A stretch of 64,000 bases of DNA from Flavobacterium zepuense (GTDB taxonomy: Bacteria; Bacteroidota; Bacteroidia; Flavobacteriales; Flavobacteriaceae), in assembly GCF_007097145.1 (NCBI RefSeq), contig NZ_VJVZ01000006.1, positions 124,001 through 188,000 on the forward strand, written 5' to 3'. Positions 37,171 to 45,873 of this stretch are shown piece after piece; position 1 is the first letter of the stretch, and every line of letters begins with the position of its first letter. The notes beneath the pieces were generated by a model that saw only the letters and a list, made by a program, of their open reading frames with translations, did no database searches and was not told where the DNA came from. The translations under genes and the position numbers were made by a program.

Positions 37171-37653
37171 TTATTTTGTAGGTATAACTTTCTTAATATC
37201 ACTATAAGCCGCATCACCGGTATAAGTAACCTTATCGTTTTTATCAAGGCAGAGGGATAAAAAATCAGCTTCTTTTATTTTGAGTAGCTTAGACAACTGT
37301 TTGCAAAAGGTTTGGCGGCGTTCGTACAGGTCAGGTTGCACACTTGCATCTACAACATAAAGGTTGTATTTGTAATTGTTCTCGGCTATAGCTTTTACGA
37401 TCAGCTCATCTTTGCTGGTAATGGCTATAAAATAAAAGTCGGTAGTTTTAGAGTAGCCTTCCTCAGCGGCTTTGTATTCGGTAACAATTTCAGACACCTC
37501 TTTACAGTTAGGGTTCCAGAATTGGATTACGGTAGATTTACCCTCTGTTTTCCTTATATTATCCATTAATTGCTGTGGTGTAATGTGGATAACCTGCTGG
37601 GCAAAAATCGCTGAGGAAAAAGTCGAGAGTAAAAGGAGTAGCGTTGTTTTCAT
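37171..37653 (-). CDS. Exported thioredoxin-like protein with a single Cys
   Basis: 160 residues with a signal peptide (MKTTLLLLLSTFSSAIFAQ). STVIQFWNPNCKEVSEIVTE follows the thioredoxin beta1-alpha1 pattern, but the CxxC site is reduced to one Cys (NPNC), so dithiol redox activity is unlikely. Later blocks (DFYFIAITSKDE, YNLYVVDA) fit the rest of the fold. It lies 13 bases behind terC in the same direction. Function unknown. Confidence 0.75.
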   Translation of the reverse strand: MKTTLLLLLSTFSSAIFAQQVIHITPQQLMDNIRKTEGKSTVIQFWNPNCKEVSEIVTEYKAAEEGYSKTTDFYFIAITSKDELIVKAIAENNYKYNLYVVDASVQPDLYERRQTFCKQLSKLLKIKEADFLSLCLDKNDKVTYTGDAAYSDIKKVIPTK

Positions 37654-37666
37654 GTTCGTTACGTTT

Positions 37667-38452
37667 TTAATTTACTTTCTTAGCCTTGCGCATTTTCATA
37701 TTAAGAAACTCCACGCCAAGCGAAAACGCGATTGCAAAGTAGAGATATCCTTTAGGAACTTCTCCCACGTGCTGCCCGGCAAGTTGCGCATTTGACAGAT
37801 GCATACTCTCAGTTATCAGCATAAAGCCGATAAGGATAAGAAACGCAAGACCCAGTATTTGTATGGATGGGTTGGCATTTACAAAATTGCCTACTGGCAC
37901 GGCAAACAACATCATAATACCAACGGAAATCACCACTGCGGTTATCATTACATATAACGCACCTTCGAGCCCGTTGGTCATACCCACAGCAGTAAGTATA
38001 GAGTCTATAGAGAATATAAGGTCTATTAATAAGATCTGGGCAATGGTACCCGCAAAAGATTTATTAGCTTTGATGTTAAGGTTGTCTTCATGTTCGCCTT
38101 TGGTGTCAACTTTTTCGTGTATTTCTTTCGTACTCTTGTAGATAAGGAACAGCCCACCGGCAAAAAGTATTAATGCCTGGCCGGTAAACGCAGCACTAAA
38201 CCAGCCCCAGTCTATAGTAAAGAAAGGTTTTTTCATCCTGGTTAACAAGGTAATACCAAACAGTAAGCCTATCCTTAAAAACATAGCCAGAAACAAGCCC
38301 ACGCGGGTAGCTTTTTTCCTGTCGGCTTCAGGGAGTTTGCCCGTGACGATTGAGATAAAAATGATGTTATCTATACCCAGTACTATCTCTAAAAAGGTAA
38401 GGGTAAGTAAGGCAATCCAGGCATCGGGGTTAGACAGGAAGCTGAAATCCAT
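37667..38452 (-). CDS. TerC family integral membrane protein
   Basis: 261 residues with seven or eight hydrophobic helices; inner membrane. Typical signatures are LEIVLGIDNIIFISI (helix 1, with the conserved acidic residues) and LIDLIFSIDSILTAVGM. TerC/Alx relatives export metal ions such as Mn2+, sometimes onto secreted metalloenzymes, or confer tellurite resistance; this member's substrate is unknown. It ends MRKAKKVN. Sits in the leftward run, 10 bases after the small lipoprotein gene. Confidence 0.92.
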   Translation of the reverse strand: MDFSFLSNPDAWIALLTLTFLEIVLGIDNIIFISIVTGKLPEADRKKATRVGLFLAMFLRIGLLFGITLLTRMKKPFFTIDWGWFSAAFTGQALILFAGGLFLIYKSTKEIHEKVDTKGEHEDNLNIKANKSFAGTIAQILLIDLIFSIDSILTAVGMTNGLEGALYVMITAVVISVGIMMLFAVPVGNFVNANPSIQILGLAFLILIGFMLITESMHLSNAQLAGQHVGEVPKGYLYFAIAFSLGVEFLNMKMRKAKKVN

Positions 38453-38462
38453 TGTGTTATAA

Positions 38463-38837
38463 TTAGTTAAGTTTAGTTACAGTACCTTGTTGCTTGTGCG
38501 TATCGCCCACGATAGAGTATTCTATAGTAGCGGTGTTACCTTTAGTGGTAAGGATCTTCATATGGAAAGCCTCTTTCTCGGCAGTTGTTTTTGGGTCGAG
38601 GTTTTGCAAAACAAATTCGCAGTCGTTAAGCCAGCGTACTGATGCCGTAGTGGTTTTACCATCATAGGTTTCGGTTTGCAGGCTATCGGTGCGGGTAAGC
38701 TCAGTTACCTGTTTTTTGCCTTCAATAAGTGTTTCAAAACGGAATCTCCCGGTCTTAAAATCGGCACATTTGCGTTCCTGCTCATAGCATGATGTAAGTA
38801 ACAAAGCCGGAAATATAAGGTATAGTAGTTTTTTCAT
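38463..38837 (-). CDS. Small lipoprotein of unknown function
   Basis: 124 residues with a lipoprotein signal ending at the Cys of LLTSCYEQE (C17). Mature part about 107 residues, strand-rich and Lys/Thr-rich (RFRFETLIEGKKQVTEL, TIEYSIVGDTHKQQGTV), with one further Cys pair possible (KCADF and NDCEF). Its ATG overlaps the stop of the DUF6095 gene by one base, so translation is coupled. In my knowledge of flavobacteria it recurs between DUF6095 and terC. Confidence 0.8.
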   Translation of the reverse strand: MKKLLYLIFPALLLTSCYEQERKCADFKTGRFRFETLIEGKKQVTELTRTDSLQTETYDGKTTTASVRWLNDCEFVLQNLDPKTTAEKEAFHMKILTTKGNTATIEYSIVGDTHKQQGTVTKLN

Positions 38838-39055
38838 CAGTCGGTTAAGCTTTTCATTATCGTTCTAAGTCCAAGGAAAACAAGCGCTATCGCTGCAAGG
38901 CAAAATATAATGCCACCGCCAAGTACCGGTATAAAAGCCGGGTGGCCCTGGTTTTTAAATGAACTATTGATAACAATTGGACCTATAAAAAACAGGGGCA
39001 GGGCACCGCTAAGGTATTTAAGCCCCTTCATTAAAATTTTCTTATCGGTTGGCAT
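38837..39055 (-). CDS. DUF6095 small membrane protein
   Basis: 72 residues with two hydrophobic helices (LSGALPLFFIGPIVI and VLGGGIIFCLAAIALVFLGL) and short charged ends. Matches the small flavobacterial family DUF6095, whose role is unknown. It overlaps murQ by 14 bases upstream and the lipoprotein gene by 1 base downstream, so it belongs to a tightly packed operon. Confidence 0.85.
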   Translation of the reverse strand: MPTDKKILMKGLKYLSGALPLFFIGPIVINSSFKNQGHPAFIPVLGGGIIFCLAAIALVFLGLRTIMKSLTD

Positions 39056-39857
39056 AAGCTTCTATGGCTTTACGTACGTTTTTATGTTCTTCTAAAAGGG
39101 CAGCAGCTTCTTCCTGAGGTATATTAAGCTCATCTACAATCATTTGCACACCACGGCCTACAAGCTTGTGGTTGCTTAGCTGCATATCTACCATTTTGTT
39201 GCCTTTAATGTGCCCAAGCTGTATCATGGCAGCGGTAGATATCATGTTGAGTACCAGCTTTTGGGCTGTACCGGCTTTCATGCGAGAGCTGCCGGTTACA
39301 AACTCGGGGCCTACAACCACTTCAATGGGGTATTGCGCCGTTACAGCAAGCGGACTCCCCTGGTTGCAGGTAATACAGCCCGTAGCAATTCCGTTAGCGT
39401 TGCATTGTTCTAAACCGCCTATAACATAAGGGGTAGTACCCGATGCCGCTATGCCTACCACCACGTCTTTATCGTTAATATTATAGTCAGACAGGTCTTT
39501 CCAGGCCTGTTCGCGGTCGTCTTCAGCAAACTCTACAGCACGGCGAATGGCGGTATCGCCACCGGCTATAAGCCCAACAACAAGATCAAACGGCACACCA
39601 AAGGTAGGGGGGCACTCTGAAGCATCTACAACGCCTAAACGCCCACTGGTACCCGCGCCAATGTAAAACAGGCGGCCACCGTCTTTAAGCCTGTCAACCA
39701 CTACGTTTACAAGGCTTTCTATCTGCGATAGCGCCCTTTCTATAGCAAATGGGACTGTTTTGTCTTCGTTGTTTATATTTTGAAGCAAATCAGTTACTGA
39801 CATCTTTTCAAGATGCTCGTAACGCGATGACTGCTCGGTAGTTTTAGTAAACGACAT
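39042..39857 (-). CDS. murQ: N-acetylmuramic acid 6-phosphate etherase
   Basis: Cleaves the lactyl ether of N-acetylmuramate-6-phosphate in cell-wall recycling, giving GlcNAc-6-phosphate; cytoplasmic. 271 residues, at the short end of the family, which is common in flavobacteria. SIS-domain motifs: GAGTSGRLGVVDASECPPTFG, GLIAGGD, VVGIAASGTTPYVIGGL, and GSSRMKAGTAQKLVLNMIST with the conserved catalytic region. A C-terminal helix pair follows. No anmK is adjacent. Twenty-one bases downstream of the ZIP transporter gene. Confidence 0.97.
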   Translation of the reverse strand: MSFTKTTEQSSRYEHLEKMSVTDLLQNINNEDKTVPFAIERALSQIESLVNVVVDRLKDGGRLFYIGAGTSGRLGVVDASECPPTFGVPFDLVVGLIAGGDTAIRRAVEFAEDDREQAWKDLSDYNINDKDVVVGIAASGTTPYVIGGLEQCNANGIATGCITCNQGSPLAVTAQYPIEVVVGPEFVTGSSRMKAGTAQKLVLNMISTAAMIQLGHIKGNKMVDMQLSNHKLVGRGVQMIVDELNIPQEEAAALLEEHKNVRKAIEAYANR

Positions 39858-39878
39858 GTATGCTGCTTTTATGTAAAG

Positions 39879-40598
39879 TTATAAAAAATAGGCCATTATA
39901 ACCCCCAGTATAATTACCAGTAGCTTGGCCAGGTTAAATTTATGGTCTTCGCCACTCTCAAATATAATGGTAGATGATATGTGAAAAAGTATACCTACCA
40001 CAACCGCAGATATTTGCGTATGGTAATGGGCAACACACTCCAACTGGCCTGAAAGCAACGTGCCCAAAGGTGTCATGGCAGCAAAGGCAACCATAAACAG
40101 CATGATAGCCGTTTTATTAAGGCCTGAATTGATAAAGAACGCCGTAAGTATTATGGCAATAGGGAAGTGGTGTATGGCAATACCCCATGCCATATCATGA
40201 TGCTGGCTTACCGGCATACCCTCTAAGAGTGCGTGTATGCAAAGGCTTATAAACAACAGCCAAGGCATAGAATTTTCATGTTCATGGCCGTGAGCGTGCA
40301 CGTGGCCATGCTCAGCACCTTTAGAAAAGTATTCGAGTATTATCTGGAAGATAATACCCGCCATGATAAAGATCCCTATAATAGAATTCTCGCCATGTTC
40401 GTGCCCTTCGTGGCCTGCGCCCTCATGCTCATGGCCACCCATATAAACTTCGGGCAATAAATGTAATACTGTGAGGGATAGCAGAAAGGAACCACTGAAT
40501 GCAAGTAATAATTTAAGATTCTTTTTGTTGCTGGGCTTTAATACCAAAGCCATAACGTAGCCTAAAAGAACCGATAGTAAGGGTATTAAATATATCAT
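39879..40598 (-). CDS. ZIP family metal transporter
   Basis: 239 residues with about eight membrane helices; probably imports Zn2+ or related divalent metals across the inner membrane. The family signature lies in SLCIHALLEGMPV and WGIAIHHFPIAIIL (His-rich helices 4 and 5). Two cytosolic or periplasmic loops are unusually His-rich (GGHEHEGAGHEGHEHGE and EHGHVHAHGHEHE) and probably bind metal. It starts 1 base after the methyltransferase gene and precedes murQ. Confidence 0.93.
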   Translation of the reverse strand: MIYLIPLLSVLLGYVMALVLKPSNKKNLKLLLAFSGSFLLSLTVLHLLPEVYMGGHEHEGAGHEGHEHGENSIIGIFIMAGIIFQIILEYFSKGAEHGHVHAHGHEHENSMPWLLFISLCIHALLEGMPVSQHHDMAWGIAIHHFPIAIILTAFFINSGLNKTAIMLFMVAFAAMTPLGTLLSGQLECVAHYHTQISAVVVGILFHISSTIIFESGEDHKFNLAKLLVIILGVIMAYFL

Positions 40599-40599
40599 T

Positions 40600-41331
40600 T
40601 TATTTAAAGATCATGATTAAGCGCGGCGACTCATTTTTATAGAATTTACGCAATTTATAATCGCCAAAGGTATCCAGTAAGTAAATGCCTGCTTCCTCCA
40701 TCATTGCCTCAAAATCTTCAAGGGTAAGTGCTTTTACTTTTTCTACAAAATGGTATTTTTCACCTTTATCCTCAAAGTCGATTTCTTTGATAATATGGTT
40801 GTCTATGTAAAAACGTTTTATGTGAAACTCTATGCCATCAACTGTCTTAACCTCTTTAGGCACAAGGTTATCTATAGTATGCTTTACATTCATAAAGTCA
40901 ATTACTCCAAAACCGTATTCACTTAGGCTTTCGCAAATGGCTTTAAGGGTAACAATATTATCAGAATCCTGTTCAAAATAACCAAAGCTGGTAAACAGGT
41001 TAAATATGGCATCAAATTTTTGCTCAAAAGGCTCACGCATATCGTGCACTTCAAAATGCAGGGTATCGTTAGCATGTTTAGAGGCTGCGGTAATACTGTT
41101 TTCAGATAGGTCGGCTCCCGTAACATCGTAGCCAAGCTGGTTTAAGTAGATGGAATGGCGTCCTTTGCCACAGGCAAGGTCTAATATTTTAGCATCTTCG
41201 GACAGGTTTAGATAATTGGTCAGGTTATCCATAAAAAGCTGGGCTTCCTCATAATCACGATCCTTATACAGTATGTGGTAATAGGGCGTGTCAAACCAGG
41301 ATGCAAACCAGTTATTTGTTTCTTCTTGCAT
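40600..41331 (-). CDS. Class I SAM-dependent methyltransferase
   Basis: 243 residues from ATG 41331 (MQEETNNWFASWFDTPYYH), chosen because homologs begin this way; an upstream in-frame start at 41376 would add 15 residues. Motif I is ILDLACGKGRHSIYLNQLG, followed by VTGADLSENSI (acidic ribose-binding residue) and FDAIFNLFTSFGYF (motif IV region). Substrate unknown. It is the first gene of the leftward run that contains ZIP, murQ, DUF6095, lipoprotein, terC, thioredoxin-like and comM. Confidence 0.9.
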   Translation of the reverse strand: MQEETNNWFASWFDTPYYHILYKDRDYEEAQLFMDNLTNYLNLSEDAKILDLACGKGRHSIYLNQLGYDVTGADLSENSITAASKHANDTLHFEVHDMREPFEQKFDAIFNLFTSFGYFEQDSDNIVTLKAICESLSEYGFGVIDFMNVKHTIDNLVPKEVKTVDGIEFHIKRFYIDNHIIKEIDFEDKGEKYHFVEKVKALTLEDFEAMMEEAGIYLLDTFGDYKLRKFYKNESPRLIMIFK

Positions 41332-41528
41332 AGTTATTAAATGTACCTGCAAATTTAGTTTTTTAAAGGCAAACACACGGCAGAATGAAGGTAAAATTAT
41401 AGTTTAGTGCATGTAAGTTTTTTCGCAAATTAACTACTCGTTAGGTATAAAATATCAATATTATCAGTAACTTTAGCGTTGCATTTTTTATCAATAAGCA
41501 TTTATACATAACACTTAAAATAAACATT

Positions 41529-42014
41529 ATGGAGCAGCAAGTGGCAATATTCAATTCGCACAAGGAAGCGGTTGATGCACTTAAAAAATTAAACGAAAGC
41601 GGTTTTTCATTGGATGATGTATCCATCATAGGCCGTGCAGGCGTAGATGAGGATAACCTTCACCTTGATGAAACTGATAAAGCCACTAACGTTCCTGCTT
41701 ACGTGGGCATAGGTGCAGGTACAGTTGTAGGTTTGCTTACGGGTATTGGGCTTTTTGCTATACCGGGTATAGGGGTACTATATGGTGCAGGCGCACTTGT
41801 AGGTGCTTTTGCAGGCGCCGAAACAGGGTTAATATCAGGCGGGTTTGTGTCGCTTTTAGCTAAATATTTTACTAAAGACGATCATATAGAAAATATTAAA
41901 GACCATATTGAAGCCGGAAAATTTGTGCTGGTTGTAGGTGGCGACGAGGAAGAAATTGCCAAAGCAAAAGAAATCCTGCACACTGATACCATTCACACGC
42001 ATTACTACGAATAA
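41529..42014 (+). CDS. General-stress-protein-like glycine-zipper protein
   Basis: 161 residues. The N-terminal domain (QVAIFNSHKEAVDALKKLNE, about 1-45) resembles the general stress protein 17M/DUF1269 type fold. The middle is a Gly-rich hydrophobic hairpin (about 57-105; GIGAGTVVGLLTGIGLFA, GVLYGAGALVGAFAGAETG), probably membrane-inserting. The C-terminus repeats a small alpha/beta unit (AGKFVLVVGGDEEEIAKAKE) and ends HTHYYE. Role unknown, possibly envelope stress. Monocistronic with a terminator. Confidence 0.8.
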   Translation: MEQQVAIFNSHKEAVDALKKLNESGFSLDDVSIIGRAGVDEDNLHLDETDKATNVPAYVGIGAGTVVGLLTGIGLFAIPGIGVLYGAGALVGAFAGAETGLISGGFVSLLAKYFTKDDHIENIKDHIEAGKFVLVVGGDEEEIAKAKEILHTDTIHTHYYE

Positions 42015-42034
42015 AAAACATCTTGTTTTACACA

Positions 42035-42069
42035 AAAGCCTGCCTGCATTATGCAAGCGGGCTTTTTTT
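42035..42069 (+). terminator. Rho-independent terminator of the stress protein gene
   Basis: A stem of about 15 bp with one mismatch (AAAGCCTGCCTGCA / TGCAAGCGGGCTTT) and a three-base loop is followed by a T-run, 20 bases after the stop. Confidence 0.85.
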
Positions 42070-42101
42070 ATGATTTAAAAATGCATACTGCCGTAAAATT
42101 G

Positions 42102-42109
42102 TATCTTTG
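42102..42109 (+). promoter_or_regulatory. -7 promoter element of the THUMP methyltransferase gene
   Basis: TATCTTTG (TAnnTTTG) lies 39 bases before the ATG and just after the preceding terminator. Confidence 0.5.
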
Positions 42110-42148
42110 CACAGCCTTTTAAACAGGTAAAAATACAATACAGTATTA

Positions 42149-43339
42149 ATGGAGAATTTTAAAATGATTGCCAAAACCTTTTTTGGTTTTGAAGAAATAC
42201 TGGCCAAAGAGCTGCAAATGCTGGGCGCACAGGATGTTGAACAGGGTGTAAGGATGGTAAGCTTTAAAGGCGACAAGGGCTTTATGTATAAGGCTAACCT
42301 TGCATTGCGTACTGCCCTTAAAATACTTAAACCCATTAACGGCTTTAGGGCTGCTAACGATAATGCTCTTTATAAAGGTGTACAGGCTATAGACTGGGCG
42401 CAATACCTTAATGCCAACCAGAGTTTTGTGGTTGATGTTACGCTGCATTCTGATTATTTTAACCACTCGCAGTTTGTGGCGCTTAAAACCAAAGATGCTA
42501 TTGTAGACCAGTTTAGGGACCGCTACGGCAAACGCCCTGATGTAGATAAAGACTACCCGGATTTAAGGGTAAACATACATATTTATGACGACCAGGTATC
42601 TGTAGCGTTAGATACATCTGGTAACTCACTGCACCAGCGCGGTTATAAAACAGCTACTAATATAGCACCTATTAACGAAGTGCTTGCTGCAGGAATGTTA
42701 TTGCTTAGCGGATGGGATGGCCAGGGCGATTTTCTTGATCCTATGTGCGGTAGTGGTACTATTGTGGCCGAAGCTGCCATGATTGCCTGCAACATACCTG
42801 CCAACCTTAACCGTAAAGAGTTCGCTTTTGAGAAATGGAACGACTGGGATAACGACCTGTTTGATACTATTATGGATGCGCTGCTTAAAAAAGTGCGTGA
42901 GTTTCATTACACCATTAAAGGATATGATAAGGCACCATCGGCAGTTATGAAGGCTAAGGATAACATTAAAAATGCCAACCTGGATGAGTATGTAACCATA
43001 CAGCAGGAAGATTTTTTTACTACCGAGAAAGAAACCCGTGGGCCACTGCACATGGTATTTAACCCACCATACGGCGAAAGGCTGGATGTAGACCTTGAGC
43101 GTTTTTACCGCGAAATAGGCGATACCCTTAAACAGGGCTATCCCGGTACAAACGCATGGTTTATAACCGCCAACCTTGATGCGCTTAAATATGTGGGCTT
43201 AAAGCCGTCGCGAAAAATTAAGCTGTTTAACGGTAAGCTGGAGGCGCGTTTGGTTAAATATGAAATGTATGAAGGCAGCAAGCGTACCAAATTTCAAACC
43301 GGAGAGGGAGATCCTGATAAATACCCGGATAATTACTAA
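42149..43339 (+). CDS. THUMP-domain class I RNA methyltransferase (RlmL/YpsC-like)
   Basis: 396 residues. An N-terminal THUMP RNA-binding region (about 45-160) is followed by the RlmL-type Rossmann domain: DFLDPMCGSGTIVAEAAMIA (motif I), GYDKAPSAV, and the catalytic NPPYGERLDVD (about 304-314), which defines N2-guanine or similar base methylation. Similar to the N-terminal half of E. coli RlmL (23S m2G2445), but whether the target is rRNA or tRNA is not known. Followed after 11 bases by a small membrane protein gene, probably co-transcribed. Confidence 0.93.
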   Translation: MENFKMIAKTFFGFEEILAKELQMLGAQDVEQGVRMVSFKGDKGFMYKANLALRTALKILKPINGFRAANDNALYKGVQAIDWAQYLNANQSFVVDVTLHSDYFNHSQFVALKTKDAIVDQFRDRYGKRPDVDKDYPDLRVNIHIYDDQVSVALDTSGNSLHQRGYKTATNIAPINEVLAAGMLLLSGWDGQGDFLDPMCGSGTIVAEAAMIACNIPANLNRKEFAFEKWNDWDNDLFDTIMDALLKKVREFHYTIKGYDKAPSAVMKAKDNIKNANLDEYVTIQQEDFFTTEKETRGPLHMVFNPPYGERLDVDLERFYREIGDTLKQGYPGTNAWFITANLDALKYVGLKPSRKIKLFNGKLEARLVKYEMYEGSKRTKFQTGEGDPDKYPDNY

Positions 43340-43350
43340 GTTTTTTAAAA

Positions 43351-43584
43351 ATGAATAAGTCTACAAAAGCAATTTTATATAATTTTCTTGGGTTTGCACC
43401 CATTTACCTGTTGCTATACTTCGTAATAGGTAATTTTACCGGCCTTACGGGCTGGTGGATACCCATTACCGCCTTTATTGTTACCACAATACTGGCACCT
43501 AAATTTCAGGCAGCAAAAATTCACGGCGAAGAAAAAATATTTATGCGCTGGCTTTTTATTAAAGGCGTTAAAGAGATTAAATAG
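43351..43584 (+). CDS. Small membrane protein of unknown function
   Basis: 77 residues with two hydrophobic helices (about 8-30 and 34-50; FLGFAPIYLLLYFVIGNF and WWIPITAFIVTTILA) and a basic C-terminal tail ending FIKGVKEIK. Found 11 bases after the THUMP methyltransferase gene, so probably in one transcript. No family assigned. Confidence 0.75.
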   Translation: MNKSTKAILYNFLGFAPIYLLLYFVIGNFTGLTGWWIPITAFIVTTILAPKFQAAKIHGEEKIFMRWLFIKGVKEIK

Positions 43585-43599
43585 TTTATTTCTCCTCTT

Positions 43600-43968
43600 T
43601 TAGGACGTTCTCTTTTTCTGTGGTTCCGGCTGGGCAGGTGCTTTCACGAGCTTTTTACCAAAGAAAAGGCGTATAAACATCAGCAGTATTATAAGCGGCA
43701 GGATTATTATAAAGCACAGTTCTAAATAGGTTGTGGCGGCATCCATAAGCATATCGGTGTAGAGTGTGCCTTTATTATCCAGGTATACATACGTTTCAAG
43801 ATAGGCTATCAAAAAGGCACACATAAAGCATATAGCCAAATATAAGTATGCCGCCCTGTTTAACGCCTTGCTGAACTTTACAAGGTTAAAGCCGCTAAAC
43901 GCATGTTGTGTTTTAAGGAAAAGGAGCAAAGGCCCTCCAAATAAAATTGCCAGTACTATGTAAGCCAT
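43600..43968 (-). CDS. Small membrane protein of unknown function
   Basis: 122 residues with three hydrophobic helices (about 3-18, 38-58 and 84-106) and a Lys/Pro-rich tail (KKLVKAPAQPEPQKKRTS). No recognisable family. Convergent with the preceding gene (15-base gap) and 35 bases downstream of the TPR protein gene in the same direction. Confidence 0.7.
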   Translation of the reverse strand: MAYIVLAILFGGPLLLFLKTQHAFSGFNLVKFSKALNRAAYLYLAICFMCAFLIAYLETYVYLDNKGTLYTDMLMDAATTYLELCFIIILPLIILLMFIRLFFGKKLVKAPAQPEPQKKRTS

Positions 43969-44003
43969 TTAGTTATTATTGGTTTTTTAATTTTTATAGA
44001 TAC

Positions 44004-45470
44004 TTATTTTAACTGCTCTTCCAGTTTTGCTATTTCAGTATCGTTATAATTTAATTCGCGTGCCATTTTAAGTAGTTTCTTATGGTTTATATCCTTAAGC
44101 GGAGCATAATAAACATAACTACCAAAGTTCGGCATCATGGGGTTGTTATCACCCGTGGGCTCAACCTTTGTGAGTAACGGCTTAACTACCTTTAATATTT
44201 CTTTAGGCCCGCGCTCGGCGTCAAATTTAACTACTTTTTCCGGAACTGCCGGTGGTATAAGCGTTGCTGGCATTTGTGCTATAATAGGTAAGTAATCTGT
44301 TAACAGCTCCCATGAACTTTCGTCTTTAACCGTTGCCATGATCTCTGCTAAATTGGTTATCGTACATGTAGAAACATTGGTTTGAAACATTTTATGCACC
44401 TTGCCTAATGCAGGTTTTCCTATCTTAGATAAGATTGCTGTGGCTTCTTCTTCAAGCCCGTTACCATGATTGGCATGTATATTTAAGATAACCAGGCAAA
44501 TATCGGTAGTGTAGTTTATGTCTTTAGTTTTGTATATCTGCTTAAGCTTCGCTATTTTTTCTTTCGGTGTGTGGTTTGGCGTACCTAAAAAGAGTATCAG
44601 GTCATAATCTTCATCATTATACTTTAAATCGGTATAAGGCGGTACGTACTTATAAAAATTACCTTTACGTTCCAGCGTAGCTTTCTTTTTTTTATCGCCG
44701 GTAAGGCCGTATAATTCAGATAACTTTTCATAAACCTGCGGCTCATCAGGCATACTGTCAGCAAGTTTTAAAAGCCTTTTCTCGGCATCCGCATAATTTT
44801 TCTGGCGGATATTATTTTCGGCAAGGTTAAACAACGCAGCCATGCTATAGCTGTCGCTCTCGGTCATAGTTTCAAAAAGCGCATTCGACTTATCGTAATT
44901 GCCCAGTGCCTGCTGTATTTTTGCAATAATAAACCTGTCTTCTATACGATGGTACTGGCTATCAAGATATTCAAGATCAGCCAATGCCGACTTAAAGTTC
45001 TCTTCCACAAACTGCTCCTCGGTATATTCAGTCTTTTTAGCCGCCTTATAAACCGAACTCCCATCTATGCTCTTACTTCCCAATCCAAGCTGCGCCATCT
45101 CTATACTCATATCAGACCGTCTTTTTACAAGTCCGGGCTCAGGGCCAAATTTTTCAACACCGGCTTCAATAACTGCAACGCCATCCGTCCACAAGCCGTT
45201 CCTAAAAAGGCTGTAGCCGTAGGCATCATATATTTCAGGGCAGGTTTTGTTTTTGTCGTACACCGCTTTACTACTCAGTACGGCTTTGGCACTGTTGTTT
45301 TCATCTATAGCTGCAAGGGCGTTGTCGGCAAGTGCCATAAGGCTGTCGTTACAGTGTATAAAGTTGGTTTCGGGGGTTTTATACTCCAATACTTTGCGCT
45401 TAAACGGCTGCTGCGAAAAGCACAAAAGAGAGCAAAGGAGCAGTGCCGGGAGTATAACTGTAACTTTCAT
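44004..45470 (-). CDS. Exported TPR-containing protein
   Basis: 488 residues with a signal peptide (MKVTVILPALLLCSLLCFSQ). The middle has tetratricopeptide-like helices (DRFIIAKIQQALGNYDKSNAL, FNLAENNIRQKNYADAEKRL, EKLSELYGLTGDKKKKATL). The second half is helical with HEAT-like character and no enzymatic motif. Probably a periplasmic scaffold. It lies 45 bases downstream of the PadR regulator gene but has its own -7 element, so it may be read both ways. Function unknown. Confidence 0.75.
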   Translation of the reverse strand: MKVTVILPALLLCSLLCFSQQPFKRKVLEYKTPETNFIHCNDSLMALADNALAAIDENNSAKAVLSSKAVYDKNKTCPEIYDAYGYSLFRNGLWTDGVAVIEAGVEKFGPEPGLVKRRSDMSIEMAQLGLGSKSIDGSSVYKAAKKTEYTEEQFVEENFKSALADLEYLDSQYHRIEDRFIIAKIQQALGNYDKSNALFETMTESDSYSMAALFNLAENNIRQKNYADAEKRLLKLADSMPDEPQVYEKLSELYGLTGDKKKKATLERKGNFYKYVPPYTDLKYNDEDYDLILFLGTPNHTPKEKIAKLKQIYKTKDINYTTDICLVILNIHANHGNGLEEEATAILSKIGKPALGKVHKMFQTNVSTCTITNLAEIMATVKDESSWELLTDYLPIIAQMPATLIPPAVPEKVVKFDAERGPKEILKVVKPLLTKVEPTGDNNPMMPNFGSYVYYAPLKDINHKKLLKMARELNYNDTEIAKLEEQLK

Positions 45471-45489
45471 GACCGGGAAATTGATATTT

Positions 45490-45497
45490 CAAATATA
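45490..45497 (-). promoter_or_regulatory. -7 promoter element of the TPR protein gene
   Basis: TATATTTG on the minus strand, 19 bases upstream of the ATG, within the 45-base gap after the PadR gene. Confidence 0.45.
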
Positions 45498-45515
45498 AAC
45501 AAAAACAAAGCGTTA

Positions 45516-45866
45516 TTATTGTTCAGAATAAACTGTTGTCTCATCATTATTAAATAGGAGTGAAAGCGTTGCAATAAAATCCTGCATTTCGTGGGTTACT
45601 TTCTGTACTGCTATTTTTCCCTGCTCTGTAACCCTGTAATATTTTCTAACGCGTTTGCCTATGTATTTATTTTCGGTCTCCAGTATTCCGGCCGCTTCAA
45701 GCTTGTGCAGGATAGGGTAAAGGGCACCTTCAGATATATCGATTTTGCCATTGGTTAACGCTTTAACCTTTTGAGTAAGCTCATAGCCATATAACTTTTC
45801 ATTATCGCCCAGAAGTTTTAAAATGATAGGCTGAAGCGTTCCTTTAGTAAGTTCTTTACTGTACAT
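45516..45866 (-). CDS. PadR family transcriptional regulator
   Basis: 116 residues. A winged helix-turn-helix of the PadR type: SKELTKGTLQPIILKLLGD, YGYELTQKVKAL, and ISEGALYPILHKLEAAGILE (recognition helix), then the wing RKYYRVTEQGK and a short dimerisation helix. PadR proteins usually repress transport or stress genes and their own gene, responding to small molecules. A palindrome (45874-45894) just upstream is a candidate own operator. The likely target is the downstream TPR gene, but that is inferred. Confidence 0.92.
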   Translation of the reverse strand: MYSKELTKGTLQPIILKLLGDNEKLYGYELTQKVKALTNGKIDISEGALYPILHKLEAAGILETENKYIGKRVRKYYRVTEQGKIAVQKVTHEMQDFIATLSLLFNNDETTVYSEQ

Positions 45867-45873
45867 AGATATT

